Below are positions 44,227 to 53,192 of a stretch of 64,000 nucleotides of DNA, in pieces. The stretch lies in assembly GCF_009735625.1 (NCBI RefSeq), contig NZ_CP046244.1, positions 3,050,909 through 3,114,908 of the forward strand. The letters run 5' to 3'. The stretch comes from Moorella glycerini (GTDB lineage Bacteria; Bacillota; DSM-521; Neomoorellales; Neomoorellaceae). The position numbers were made by a program, and so were the translations under genes. The notes beneath the pieces were generated by a model. It worked only from the letters and a program-made list of their open reading frames with translations. It was not told where the DNA came from and did not search any database. Numbering within the stretch: position 1 is the stretch's first letter; every line of letters begins with the position of its first letter.

Positions 44227-45279
44227 CTACCTCCCTGATTGTGATGGATAAATTACTACCTTCTCTCCTTCGCCGGCGAAGGCTACGGCAAAGGCTTGGT
44301 CGGCCTCCCTTAAAGGAAAACGGTGGGAAATTAAAGATGAGGCGGCAATTTTGCCGGTTACAATTAAATTTAGGGCCTCGTAGAAATCCTGCCGCGTAGA
44401 GGCGCTGGTACCGCTAAGCCTTAGCTCGTTGTAATGAATCAGGTTAGCATCTATACTGCTGGTTGCCCCTTCCGGCATACCGGCAAAGAAATTGAGGTGG
44501 CCGCCTTTACGCAGGAGGCGCAAAGTATCATTTACCAGGGCCGGGACCCCGATAGCCAGGATGACTATGTCGGCACCCAGGCCGTTAGTGCAATTTTTAA
44601 CGATCTCCAGCAGATTTTCCCGCCCGGGATCGATGACCACGTCAGCCCCTGCTGCCAGGGCCCGTTCCCGCCGGTTGGGTAATAATTCGCTGACTATGAT
44701 TTGCGCCGCCCCGGCCGCCCTGGCCAGCATGATGTGCATCAGTCCGATCGGCCCGGCACCGATAATGACCACATTAGAGTTTAGCCTTACTCTGGCTTTG
44801 CGCTGCCCGTTCAAGCAGCAGGAGAGGGGTTCCGCCAGGGCCGCCGCTTCCAGGGGCACACCAGGGTCTATTTTTACTATGTTGCCGGCATCCAGGACTA
44901 CCGCGGGGATACAAACCAGTTCCGCAAAACCACCGTTAAATTCATAGCCAATGGCCACCCGGTTTAAGCAGACATTCTCCTGCCCGTTAACGCAATAAGC
45001 GCAGTTGCGGCAGGGGATGATAGGGGCAACAGCCACATGATCCCCGGGGGCAAAATTTGTAACCCCCTCGCCGACATCTACTACGGTGCCGGCAAATTCG
45101 TGGCCTATAATGGAAGGGTAATGCACCCCCCTTGTTTTGGTACCCTTGACAATACGTAAATCAGTACCGCAAATGGCGCAGGCTTCGACTTTAACCAGTA
45201 GCTCGCCGGCACCAATTATAGGGTCATTCACATGTTCCACACGCAGGTCGTTGGGACCGTGTAAAACAGCTGCCAACAA
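44227..45279 (-). CDS. Zinc-dependent medium-chain alcohol/polyol dehydrogenase
   Basis: 350 residues. Catalytic zinc site CAICGTDLRIVKG and GHEFAGTVVDVGEGVTNFAP; structural zinc CRNCAYCVNGQENVC with four Cys; Rossmann motif VIIGAGPIGLMHIMLARAAG. Similar to sorbitol/threonine/L-iditol dehydrogenases. It probably oxidises the imported polyol or sugar acid to a keto form before phosphorylation. Seven bases separate its end from the start of the aldolase gene. Confidence 0.92.
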   Translation of the reverse strand: MLAAVLHGPNDLRVEHVNDPIIGAGELLVKVEACAICGTDLRIVKGTKTRGVHYPSIIGHEFAGTVVDVGEGVTNFAPGDHVAVAPIIPCRNCAYCVNGQENVCLNRVAIGYEFNGGFAELVCIPAVVLDAGNIVKIDPGVPLEAAALAEPLSCCLNGQRKARVRLNSNVVIIGAGPIGLMHIMLARAAGAAQIIVSELLPNRRERALAAGADVVIDPGRENLLEIVKNCTNGLGADIVILAIGVPALVNDTLRLLRKGGHLNFFAGMPEGATSSIDANLIHYNELRLSGTSASTRQDFYEALNLIVTGKIAASSLISHRFPLREADQAFAVAFAGEGEKVVIYPSQSGR

Positions 45280-45323
45280 TTGGGGTCACTCCTCTGCTGC
45301 GATTTAAGCTACCATGCATTGCT

Positions 45324-46373
45324 TTAGCGTAATACCATTTCTTGGGCCACCTCCACCAGTATTGCCATCCGTTCGGCCGTGGTTTCCGGGGCCATTCCCC
45401 CGGCCGTTGACAGCCAGAGGCCGCCGCCGGGACCGGCTGTACGGATTATTTCTCTGCACTTCTGGCGCAGCTCTTCTTCTGGCGCCTGGATCAGTTCTTT
45501 AATGGGATGGATATTGCCCATAACGCATTTCCCCATGACCTTCTTGGTGGCTACCAGGTCATGGGCAGCGCCTACATGAACGACGTTGGCCGGGATCTCC
45601 CGCACCAGGTCCATTAAATGGGGATAATTATTTTCATTGTGGTAGACCTTGATCTCAGCGTCGCCGACAAAGGCAAATACCTCGTAGAGATAAGGGTGAA
45701 CAAATTCGGCGTACATCTGGTGGGAAAGCATCCCCGGAAAATGATCCCACAGGCAGAGGCGTTTAGCCGGGCCGACAATCTCCATCTGGGCCGCCAGGTA
45801 GGATTTAATAAAATTCGTTACCTTGCGTAAAAGCTGGTGCACCAGTTCGGGATAATCGAACATGGCAAAGGAGATCTTATCATAGCCGACCATCAGGGCG
45901 GCTATTTCTCCCGGTCCGCCACAGAAGAGGTGCCCATCCAGGAAACCATGTTTTTGCCTGGGTTCTGCCGGAACGTTTTTTAAGAAATAGCGCAGGTAAG
46001 CCAGTACCTGGGAGGTATAATCCGCTTGGCGGGGGTCCGGTACCTGCAGTTTCTCGACTTTCCTGATGTCCTCCAGGGCCGGCTGGCGGACCTGGGGAGG
46101 AGCAGTGGCCGGAAATTCGATCTGCGCTCCCAGGGCGCCCAGCTCCGGGATCGTCCCCAGGTCCGGCCACAAGCCGGGCACCGTAAAGACATCCGGGAAA
46201 CGCTCATAGAAATACATCTGGGCATTCAGCATTTTATCGGGGTCGGCGTAATACTCGTTATCGGGTATGCCGGCAAAGGGGGCATAGGTCTGGCCGACAA
46301 CCCAGAGGACGACGGGTACGTGGGCAGCTTCTTCGAAGTTAATTGCTTTTAGCGCAGCCTGGTAACTGTTCAA
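45324..46373 (-). CDS. Uroporphyrinogen decarboxylase-superfamily protein, zinc motif altered
   Basis: 349 residues with the UroD/MtaA/CmuA TIM-barrel outline: KAINFEEAAHVPVVLW at the start, LCLWDHFPGMLSHQMYAEFV near 207-225, and GLWLSTAGGMAPETTAERM near 318. In corrinoid methyltransferases of this superfamily zinc is held by a His-x-Cys; here the site reads KVYHNENNY (His245-Asn-Glu-Asn), lacking that Cys. Neither a corrinoid protein nor heme genes are nearby. The reaction in this sugar-type operon is unknown; demethylation of a methylated substrate or a lyase role are possibilities. Confidence 0.78.
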   Translation of the reverse strand: MNSYQAALKAINFEEAAHVPVVLWVVGQTYAPFAGIPDNEYYADPDKMLNAQMYFYERFPDVFTVPGLWPDLGTIPELGALGAQIEFPATAPPQVRQPALEDIRKVEKLQVPDPRQADYTSQVLAYLRYFLKNVPAEPRQKHGFLDGHLFCGGPGEIAALMVGYDKISFAMFDYPELVHQLLRKVTNFIKSYLAAQMEIVGPAKRLCLWDHFPGMLSHQMYAEFVHPYLYEVFAFVGDAEIKVYHNENNYPHLMDLVREIPANVVHVGAAHDLVATKKVMGKCVMGNIHPIKELIQAPEEELRQKCREIIRTAGPGGGLWLSTAGGMAPETTAERMAILVEVAQEMVLR

Positions 46374-46388
46374 AGCGAAACACCTCGT

Positions 46389-47663
46389 TTAACGCATCAA
46401 TGATGGTACCCACAGGACTAGCTGCGGTATAAAGGCCGCCAGGAGCAGGGTGGCGAAGCATACAGCTAAAAACGGTAACAGGAAACGGCAGGTTTCGGCG
46501 AAGGAGCATTTAGCAATGGCCGTGGTAATGTACAGGATAACGGCTACCGGCGGTGTTAAGCCCGCGAAGACTAAAGCGATGGAAACCACGACGCCGAAAT
46601 GGACCGGGTCAAAGCCGAGTTGCGCCGCCACCGGAAAGAGTACCGGTACCAGCAAGATAGCCGAGGCGACGGTTTCAACCAGCATACCCACCGCGATAAC
46701 AAAGGCTAACAGCAGGAGATACACTACATAGCGGTTGCTGCTGATAGCGGTAAAAAAGCCGACAACGTGTTCGGAAAAACGCTCTGAGGCCAGGAGCCAG
46801 GAGGCTACCGATGCCGCGCCGACGATAATCAGGATGACCGCGGAAGAAAGACCGGCGCGCAGCAGGATGTGGGGCACATCTTTAAATTTAATATCCCGGT
46901 AGATAAAAAGCCCAACAATGAAGGCGTAAACAACGGCCACCGCTCCAGCCTCAGTAGGAGTAAAGATGCCAAAGACGATGCCCCCCAGGATAATTAAAGG
47001 TAAAATCAGTGCCCAACCTGCTTCTATGCTTGCCTTGAAAACACGCTTTAGTGAAAAGGCATGTTCGGCACCCAGGCCGTTTTTCAGGGCATAGAGGTAG
47101 GCTACCAGGGCCAGTCCGGTCGCCATAATCAGGCCAGGGACAAGACCGCCCATAAAAAGGGAGGCGATGGAAAGGCCGGTAATGGAGCCGTAAATAATCA
47201 TGACGATGCTCGGGGGGATTATGGGCCCCAGGGAACCTGCTGCTGCCTGCAGGGAAGCGGCAAAGCCAGGCCGATACCCCTTTTTAATCATGGGCGGGAT
47301 CATTATCGAACCGATAGCCGCCGTATCCGCAGCCGCCGATCCCGATATGCCGGCAAAAATAGTGCTGGCTACCACGTCGACTATCCCCAGGCCGCCCCGC
47401 AAATGACCGACGACAGCTGTCGCGAAATTCACCAGCCTGCGGGACATGGTGCCGGTGCTCATTACTTCCCCGGCCAGGATAAAGAAGGGAATTGCCATCA
47501 AGGAGAAGGAATCAATATTCACCATCATGCGCTGGGGGATAACTGTCAGCGGCAGGTGGCCATTACTCAATAAGGCTGCCAGGCTACCCAGCCCAAGGGA
47601 AAAGGCCACCGGAACACCGATAAAGATTAGTGCTAAAGCTACGGTAATAATTATAGGCGTCAA
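46389..47663 (-). CDS. dctM: TRAP transporter large membrane subunit
   Basis: 424 residues, about twelve hydrophobic spans. Family landmarks are VPVAFSLGLGSLAALL, SLMAIPFFILAGEVMSTGTM, VASTIFAGISGSAAADTAAI with the conserved ASTIFAAISGSS-like loop, and FTPTEAGAVAVVYA. It forms the ion-coupled channel with DctQ. The ATG overlaps the dctQ stop by four bases. Confidence 0.94.
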   Translation of the reverse strand: MTPIIITVALALIFIGVPVAFSLGLGSLAALLSNGHLPLTVIPQRMMVNIDSFSLMAIPFFILAGEVMSTGTMSRRLVNFATAVVGHLRGGLGIVDVVASTIFAGISGSAAADTAAIGSIMIPPMIKKGYRPGFAASLQAAAGSLGPIIPPSIVMIIYGSITGLSIASLFMGGLVPGLIMATGLALVAYLYALKNGLGAEHAFSLKRVFKASIEAGWALILPLIILGGIVFGIFTPTEAGAVAVVYAFIVGLFIYRDIKFKDVPHILLRAGLSSAVILIIVGAASVASWLLASERFSEHVVGFFTAISSNRYVVYLLLLAFVIAVGMLVETVASAILLVPVLFPVAAQLGFDPVHFGVVVSIALVFAGLTPPVAVILYITTAIAKCSFAETCRFLLPFLAVCFATLLLAAFIPQLVLWVPSLMR

Positions 47664-48172
47664 CTTTTATACACCTCCTCCCGGGTAACTGGTGCTAACA
47701 GGTTGCGTAAGCCTTGCAGGCAACCGTCCAGGGCAAACCAGGTTAAAAAGAGACTGCCTAAGGGAATGGCCAGGTACACATAACCCATAGGGATCCGCAT
47801 GGCTGGAGATGGCTGGTTCATGGCGATGCTTGTCAGCTTAAAGCCATAATTCACCAGAGTTATGGCGAAAATGGCTACGCACAGTTCGATGATTGCTTCC
47901 GTGAAAATTTTTATTTTACCCGGGAGGCGATTAAAGATTATATCCACGCCCATATGCATTTTCCTGACCAGGGCTACCGGGGCTGCCATAAACACCACCC
48001 ATATGAAGAGATACCGGGTGAGTTCCTCCGACCAGGTAAGCGAATTGTTTAAGACATAGCGGAATATTACTTGGAGGAAGGCGGAGGCAATGGCAGTACC
48101 CACGCAGATTATAATCAGGTACTCCAGAACCTTAATAACGAAATGCTTTAACTGGTTATATAGTTTGGCCAT
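47660..48172 (-). CDS. dctQ: TRAP transporter small membrane subunit
   Basis: 170 residues with four membrane spans (about 14-38, 50-70, 90-110, 130-150) and the DctQ pattern FRYVLNNSLTWSEELTRYLF with WVVFMAAPVALVRKMHMGVD. It is the partner of DctM; it overlaps dctM by four bases. Confidence 0.92.
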   Translation of the reverse strand: MAKLYNQLKHFVIKVLEYLIIICVGTAIASAFLQVIFRYVLNNSLTWSEELTRYLFIWVVFMAAPVALVRKMHMGVDIIFNRLPGKIKIFTEAIIELCVAIFAITLVNYGFKLTSIAMNQPSPAMRIPMGYVYLAIPLGSLFLTWFALDGCLQGLRNLLAPVTREEVYKS

Positions 48173-48207
48173 AATTTATTCTCCCGATTTTATTATTTTT
48201 TCGGGTT

Positions 48208-48236
48208 GTCAGGGGGTTACGGTAATAACCCCCTGA
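48208..48236. other. Strong hairpin between dctP and dctQ
   Basis: GTCAGGGGGTTA/TAACCCCCTGAC perfect 12-base stem. The T run is on the plus side only, so for the minus-strand operon it is better seen as a 3' stabilising structure giving more of the solute-binding protein than of the membrane subunits. A weaker CCCGA/TCGGG hairpin follows at 48183-48205. Confidence 0.6.
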
Positions 48237-48256
48237 CTTTTTATGAAAACTTAGTC

Positions 48257-49309
48257 CTACTTCACTTCTTGAATCTGTTTTAAGAGTTGCTCGATACCGT
48301 ATTTTTTGCCCAATTGTTCATAAACCGGCTTTACAGCTGCAATTAAGGGGGTACGGTCGATGTTGACGACTTCCATCTTATTCTGTTTCATTACTTCAAT
48401 AGCCTTATCGTCGCCCTTACGAATGAGATCGCGTTGGATCTTGGCACTTTCCGTGGCCGCTTCCTGGATAGCCCTCTGAATATCCGCCGGTAACTGGTCC
48501 CACTTATTCTTGGCGATTAAGACAATGCCGCCTTCCCAGATATGGTTGGTTAAACTTAGATATTTAGTAACCTCGTACAATTTTATTTGATTGGCAACTT
48601 GGGGATTATTTTCATAGCCGTCGACGACTTTTGTCTGCAGCGAGGTATAGAGTTCGCCCCAGGGGATAGGCGTCGGGTTGGCTCCCAGGGCCTTGAAAGT
48701 TTCGGTGTAGACCTCCCCGGCTGGAATGCGTATTTTTACGCCTCTAAAATCTTCCAGGGATTTAATAGGTTTTTCCCGCGTGGCTACGTCACGGAATCCC
48801 TGAGCATAGATAGCTAGGGCTTTCATGCCTTTACTCTGCAATTTTTCCAGGGCCGGGTTTAATATGCCGGACCCCATCACCTTCTCAACATGGTCATAAT
48901 CCCGGAAAATAAAGGGCATGACTATGGCCGACAACTCGGGGTTATAGTTGGTCATGACCCCGATGGAGGTTATAGCCATGTCCACGGTGCCCAGGTTCAA
49001 GCCTTCGGTGACGTCCCGTTCGTCGCCGAGTTTCCCTTGATCAAACACCTGTATTTCTACTTTGCCATTTGTTTTTTGTCGAACTAAATCAACAAATTTG
49101 GCTACCCCCAGCCCATAGCCCTGGTCGGGCATCTGGTTATGTGCCAATCGCAAAACGATTTTATCGCTGCTGGTTTGTTTATTATTATCACTTGCTTTTT
49201 GATCGCTTACTTGCTTGCCACCACCACAAGCAGCCACTAGCAGGGTTACTATCACCATCAAAGCCAAAAATACGAACTTTTTGAAATAACCTTTACTAAA
49301 CTTCCTCAA
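48257..49309 (-). CDS. dctP: TRAP transporter solute-binding lipoprotein
   Basis: 350 residues from TTG 49309 (AAAGGAGG upstream). Signal peptide KFVFLALMVIVTLLVAACGG with lipobox VAAC (Cys28), then a charged Lys/Ser/Asp linker. Mature part has LRLAHNQMPDQGYGLGVAKF, FDQGKLGDERDVTEGLNLGT, and the ligand Arg motif GVKIRIPAGEVYTETFKALG with ANPTPIPWGELYTSLQTKVV. This is the DctP class that binds carboxylate-bearing substrates through that Arg, so the imported compound is probably a sugar acid or similar. Confidence 0.94.
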   Translation of the reverse strand: MRKFSKGYFKKFVFLALMVIVTLLVAACGGGKQVSDQKASDNNKQTSSDKIVLRLAHNQMPDQGYGLGVAKFVDLVRQKTNGKVEIQVFDQGKLGDERDVTEGLNLGTVDMAITSIGVMTNYNPELSAIVMPFIFRDYDHVEKVMGSGILNPALEKLQSKGMKALAIYAQGFRDVATREKPIKSLEDFRGVKIRIPAGEVYTETFKALGANPTPIPWGELYTSLQTKVVDGYENNPQVANQIKLYEVTKYLSLTNHIWEGGIVLIAKNKWDQLPADIQRAIQEAATESAKIQRDLIRKGDDKAIEVMKQNKMEVVNIDRTPLIAAVKPVYEQLGKKYGIEQLLKQIQEVK

Positions 49310-49398
49310 TGCTGAATCCTCCTTTTAATTTAATTTGTTTCTACCTTCTACTTTGTAAAATAATATCTCTGCTTATTGATAAATTCGCATCACTCCCT

Positions 49399-50187
49399 TC
49401 AAGCCACCATAACCTCAACCCCTGCTGCATCAAATTCTTTCAGTATGCTTTTATCAGCCTCCTTATCGGTAACTATAGTAGATATTTTTTCAATAGGAAT
49501 AATAGGAATGACCGCCATCGATCCAATCTTGCTACTGTCTACCAGAACAATTGTCCTGCTGCTAATCTCAGCCATAGCTTTTTTAATACCAGCAGTCATC
49601 AGGTTGTTGTTCATTAAGCCGTCAGCTACTGTTAATCCCCCTCCGGCTAGAAAAGCTTTGTCGGCCCTGAGCTGGTACAGGGCTTTTTCTGTTAGGGGGC
49701 CTACGACGGAGATTGTTCGCGGGTCATAAATCCCCCCCAAGAGAATTACGGTAATTTCAGGGCAATTACGCAATTCATCCATTACATTAATAGCATTAGT
49801 TATCACAGTAAGGGGAGTAATATTTTTAATATGGCGGGCCAGCTCTATTACGGTAGTGCCCGTATCAAGAATAATGGTATCGCACGGCTTCACCAAGGTA
49901 GCTGCCAGCTTGCCGATAGCCTGTTTTTGTTGCACCATCCTTTCGGCGCGGAACTCATAGGCGGTTTCAAAGGGGGTATGAAAAGTATTGAACGTTGTAG
50001 CCATCTGCGAACCGGGCAAAATAGCCCCTCCGCGAGTTTTTACCAGTAATCCCTTTGCCTCTAAATTGGCCAAGTCACGCCGCACGGTAGCTAAAGACAC
50101 ACCCAGGGCTGCTGCTATATCGGCAACTTCTATAGCACCTTGTGTCTTGAGGGTATCGAGAATGAACATCTCTCGTTTTGATTGCAT
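49399..50187 (-). CDS. DeoR-family transcriptional regulator
   Basis: 262 residues. N-terminal HTH MQSKREMFILDTLKTQGAIE with VADIAAALGVSLATVRRDLA and the DeoR signature (VRRDLxxLExxGLLxxTRGGA); C-terminal sugar-phosphate-sensing domain DTIILDTGTTVIELARHI, KAFLAGGGLTVADGLMN. It heads the TRAP/catabolic operon, so its inducer is likely the phosphorylated intermediate. Confidence 0.93.
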   Translation of the reverse strand: MQSKREMFILDTLKTQGAIEVADIAAALGVSLATVRRDLANLEAKGLLVKTRGGAILPGSQMATTFNTFHTPFETAYEFRAERMVQQKQAIGKLAATLVKPCDTIILDTGTTVIELARHIKNITPLTVITNAINVMDELRNCPEITVILLGGIYDPRTISVVGPLTEKALYQLRADKAFLAGGGLTVADGLMNNNLMTAGIKKAMAEISSRTIVLVDSSKIGSMAVIPIIPIEKISTIVTDKEADKSILKEFDAAGVEVMVA

Positions 50188-50364
50188 AAGCTCCTCCCTT
50201 GACCTTGCCCCGACAGGATGTCACGTATTTAGATTTATTGCTTCTTATTGATTGCTTATTTTATATTCTACATTTTTTAGATGATTCCTTCTGCGCGTTT
50301 CTATTTTATATAAAAATTATTTTGCGTTATTTTGATCCTTTTTGCACTAACGTCTCAACTTGAA
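50188..50364. other. AT-rich control region upstream of the DeoR-type gene
   Basis: Much more AT-rich than its surroundings, with GCAAT-type repeats (minus strand AAGCAATCAATAAGAAGCAAT) and two CAAAATAA copies. Several weak -10-like stretches occur, none with a convincing -35. Probably holds the DeoR operators and promoter. Confidence 0.45.
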
Positions 50365-50393
50365 CAAAAAAATAATCCGGGGCGTTGCCCCGG
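50365..50393 (-). terminator. Terminator of spoIVA
   Basis: CCGGGGC-AAC-GCCCCGG on the minus strand followed by ATTATTTTTTTG. Confidence 0.9.
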
Positions 50394-50411
50394 TTACCGT
50401 TAGCCACCTGG

Positions 50412-51890
50412 CTAAATTATAATGCAGATCAGCCCGCCGCCGCCGTCGTTGACAATGCGTTCTACCGTTTCCTGGAGTTTTACCTGGGCGCTTTCCGGCA
50501 TGCGGTAGAGTTTACTCTGGATACCTTCCCGCACCAGTTCGCTTAAGGACTTGCCGAAAACATTGGTCTGCCAGATCTTCTGGGGATTATCTTCAAACTC
50601 CTCCATGATATATTTGACCAGGTCCTCGCATTGCTTTTCGGTACCGATGAGGGGCGTTACCTCGGTGGTGATGTCGGCGCGGATGAAGTGGTAAGATGGG
50701 GCTGTGGCCTTTAGCCGCACGCCGGAACGCCCGCCCTGCTTGATAAGTTCCGGCTCGGCCAGTTCCATTTCTTCTTCGGTGGGCGTCACGACGCCGTAGC
50801 CGGTGTTGCGGACTTCCTGGATACCATAGGCGATTTTATCCCATTCCTTCTTAATGCCGGCCAGTTCGCGCATCCAGCGCAGGATATCCTGGTCACCGCT
50901 GATGTCCAGGCCGCTGACTTCCCGCAGGATCTGGTAGAAGAGCCCTTCCCTCATTGCCAGGTCAATGTGGGCGGTACCGGTGCCCAGGTCCATGTCCTTC
51001 AGGGCTACCCGGCAAACATATTCATTTTCGTTAAGCCTGTCTATAGCGCCATTGATATCCCGCAGGCGCCGGACCTCCCCCACTGCTTCCCGGACGGCAT
51101 TTTCCAGCTGCTGCCGCAGCCAGTGGTCGCCTGCCAGTTCATCCACCCAGCGAGGCAGGTTGACGTTGACCTCGGCCACCGGGAATTCATAGAGGGCCTC
51201 TTCCATGATATGCAGGATGTCCTCTTCGCTTAAATGCAGGCAGTCCACCGGGAGGACCGGGACATCATAGGCGGACTCCAGTTCCCCGGCCAGGGTAATT
51301 GTGTCCTCGGCCAGGGGATGGACGGAATTGAGCAGGACGACAAAGGGCTTACCTAAATCCTTGAGTTCCCAGATGACCCGTTCCTCGGCATCGACGTAAT
51401 CTTGCCGGGGAATCTCCGTAATACTGCCATCGGTGGTGACAACTATACCAATAGTGGCGTGGTCGGTGATCACCTTGCGCGTTCCTGTTTCCGCTGCTTC
51501 CTGGAAGGGGACCGACTCTTCAAACCAGGGCGTCCGCACCATCCTGGGCCCCTCGCCGTCCTCATAGCCCAGGGCGCCGGGTACGGTATAGCCGACGCAG
51601 TCGACCAGCCGTACGCGCATCTTCAACCCTTCCCGGATGGTAATCTCCACCGCTTCATTGGGAATAAATTTGGGTTCGGTGGTCATGATCATGCGCCCGG
51701 CACCGCTCTGGGGCAATTCATCCCTGGCCCGGTCCCGCTCATTGGGATTTTTGATGTTCGGCAACACCAGCTTTTCCATGAATTGAGTGATAAAAGTTGA
51801 CTTGCCGCTGCGTACCGGCCCCATGACACCGAGATAAATATCACCGCCGGTACGTTCGGCTATATCCCGGAAAATATCCCGCTTTTCCAC
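50412..51890 (-). CDS. spoIVA: Stage IV sporulation protein A (coat morphogenetic ATPase)
   Basis: 492 residues, full length. Walker A GPVRSGKSTF at residues 25-34 in a GTPase-like fold (translation-factor class), the Sporulation_IV_A middle region (GVVTPTEEEMELAEPELIKQ), and a C-terminal AQVKLQETVERIVNDGGGGL tail rich in Gly. It polymerises on the outer forespore membrane using ATP and anchors the coat. Made in the mother cell. Monocistronic with its own terminator and a sigma-E-like promoter upstream. Confidence 0.96.
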   Translation of the reverse strand: MEKRDIFRDIAERTGGDIYLGVMGPVRSGKSTFITQFMEKLVLPNIKNPNERDRARDELPQSGAGRMIMTTEPKFIPNEAVEITIREGLKMRVRLVDCVGYTVPGALGYEDGEGPRMVRTPWFEESVPFQEAAETGTRKVITDHATIGIVVTTDGSITEIPRQDYVDAEERVIWELKDLGKPFVVLLNSVHPLAEDTITLAGELESAYDVPVLPVDCLHLSEEDILHIMEEALYEFPVAEVNVNLPRWVDELAGDHWLRQQLENAVREAVGEVRRLRDINGAIDRLNENEYVCRVALKDMDLGTGTAHIDLAMREGLFYQILREVSGLDISGDQDILRWMRELAGIKKEWDKIAYGIQEVRNTGYGVVTPTEEEMELAEPELIKQGGRSGVRLKATAPSYHFIRADITTEVTPLIGTEKQCEDLVKYIMEEFEDNPQKIWQTNVFGKSLSELVREGIQSKLYRMPESAQVKLQETVERIVNDGGGGLICIII

Positions 51891-51956
51891 CCCGTATTCT
51901 CCCTCCCCAGGCCATTTAGTTTACCGTTCAGCCCGACTGGCATGTTTTAACAATAC

Positions 51957-51986
51957 ATCTATATGATTTGGTAGCCAGAATATGAC
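51957..51986 (-). promoter_or_regulatory. Sigma-E-like promoter of spoIVA
   Basis: Minus strand GTCATATT (51979-51986), 13 bases, CATATAGAT (51957-51965), close to the sigma-E consensus (ATATT and CATA-CA-T with 13-14 bases). spoIVA is a classical sigma-E gene in Bacillus. Confidence 0.6.
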
Positions 51987-52060
51987 CCGCAATCATTTTT
52001 AGGGGTCAATCTTTTACAGATCTATGCACCCGGGGACAAGAAAAGAACCTGCGATGAATA

Positions 52061-52102
52061 GAAGTTGGAGGCGGGAAATCAGAGGTGGGAAACTGGCGGG
52101 AA
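52061..52102. repeat. Degenerate heptanucleotide repeat (six units), second copy
   Basis: GAAGTTG, GAGGCGG, GAAATCA, GAGGTGG, GAAACTG, GCGGGAA: six seven-base units, same length and purine-rich style as 16877-16918. It lies in the gap between gpsA and spoIVA. Confidence 0.55.
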
Positions 52103-52184
52103 CTGGGTGCGCCAGCTCCGGGTTTGAAATATACCCTATTGCTATTTTAATCTCCGGTTGGCATCACATTGGCGGCGCCGGGGT

Positions 52185-53192
52185 CTACCAGATGCCTGTT
52201 TCGACTTCATGAGTGCGCGGTCGTTCCATAAGGGCGGCGACGCACTCCCGGACTGGTTTACCTTCATAGAGAACCTGGTAAATCTCTTCGGTGATAGGCA
52301 TGCGGATCTGGTACTGACGGGCGAGGTCGCGGGCTGCCGCCGTAGTCCGCACACCTTCGACTACCATGCCCATGCCGGACAGGATTTCGGCCAGGGCCTT
52401 GCCCTCCCCCAGCTGCATCCCGGCACGGCGGTTGCGGCTGTACATGCTGGTACAGGTGACAATCAAATCGCCAATACCACTTAAACCGGCAAAAGTCATG
52501 GCTTTTCCCCCCAGGGCTACCCCCAGGCGGGCAATTTCCACCATGCCCCTGGTCATGAGGGCCGCCCGGGCATTATCCCCCAGGCCCAGGCCATCGGCAA
52601 TTCCTGTGGCCAGGGCAATAATATTTTTTAAAGCGCCGCCAAATTCAACCCCTGTCACGTCGGGATTGGTATAAACCCGGAAGGTAGGGTCCATAAAAAT
52701 ATCCTGGACATATTCAGCTACCTGCCGGTCGGCGGCAGCGACGACTACCGTCGTGGGCAGGCCGCGGCCGACTTCTTCGGCATGGCTGGGGCCGGAGAGC
52801 ACCGCCACCTGCTCCAGGCCTTCTTCGGCCAGGACTTCTGATAAACGTTTTTTTGTGTCCAGCTCCAGCCCTTTCGCAGTATTGACGACTATTATTCCCG
52901 GGGACAAAAAAGGTTTTAGCTGCCGGGCTGTTAAACGGACGGCATGGGAGGGAACGCTGAGAACTACCAGGTCTACCTCCCTGGTGGCTAATTCCAGATC
53001 GGTCGTCGGCCTGATTCCGGCGGGTAATTTGACCCCCGGCAAATATGCTTTATTTTCTCTCACTTCTTCCAGTTCAACCACCAGTTCCTGGCGCCTGGCC
53101 CAGAGGTTAACCAGGAAGCCCTTCCGGGCCAGTAAAACGGCCAGGGCCGTTCCCCAGCTGCCGGCACCAATGACGGCAATACTTCCGGTCAA
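52185..53192 (-). CDS. gpsA: Glycerol-3-phosphate dehydrogenase [NAD(P)+]
   Basis: 335 residues. IAVIGAGSWGTALAVLLARK at the start, VNTAKGLELDTKKRLSEVL near 115, LSGPSHAEEVGRGLPTTVVV near 135, ALKNIIALATGIADGLGLGD with catalytic Lys near 185. It makes sn-glycerol 3-phosphate for phospholipids. Its start abuts the plsY stop. Confidence 0.96.
   Translation of the reverse strand: MTGSIAVIGAGSWGTALAVLLARKGFLVNLWARRQELVVELEEVRENKAYLPGVKLPAGIRPTTDLELATREVDLVVLSVPSHAVRLTARQLKPFLSPGIIVVNTAKGLELDTKKRLSEVLAEEGLEQVAVLSGPSHAEEVGRGLPTTVVVAAADRQVAEYVQDIFMDPTFRVYTNPDVTGVEFGGALKNIIALATGIADGLGLGDNARAALMTRGMVEIARLGVALGGKAMTFAGLSGIGDLIVTCTSMYSRNRRAGMQLGEGKALAEILSGMGMVVEGVRTTAAARDLARQYQIRMPITEEIYQVLYEGKPVRECVAALMERPRTHEVETGIW

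Noticed and set aside
48208-48236. Hairpin between dctP and dctQ as an operon terminator
   Set aside because: The T run lies on the plus side; on the coding (minus) strand it is followed by AACCCGAAAAAA, so termination is unlikely.
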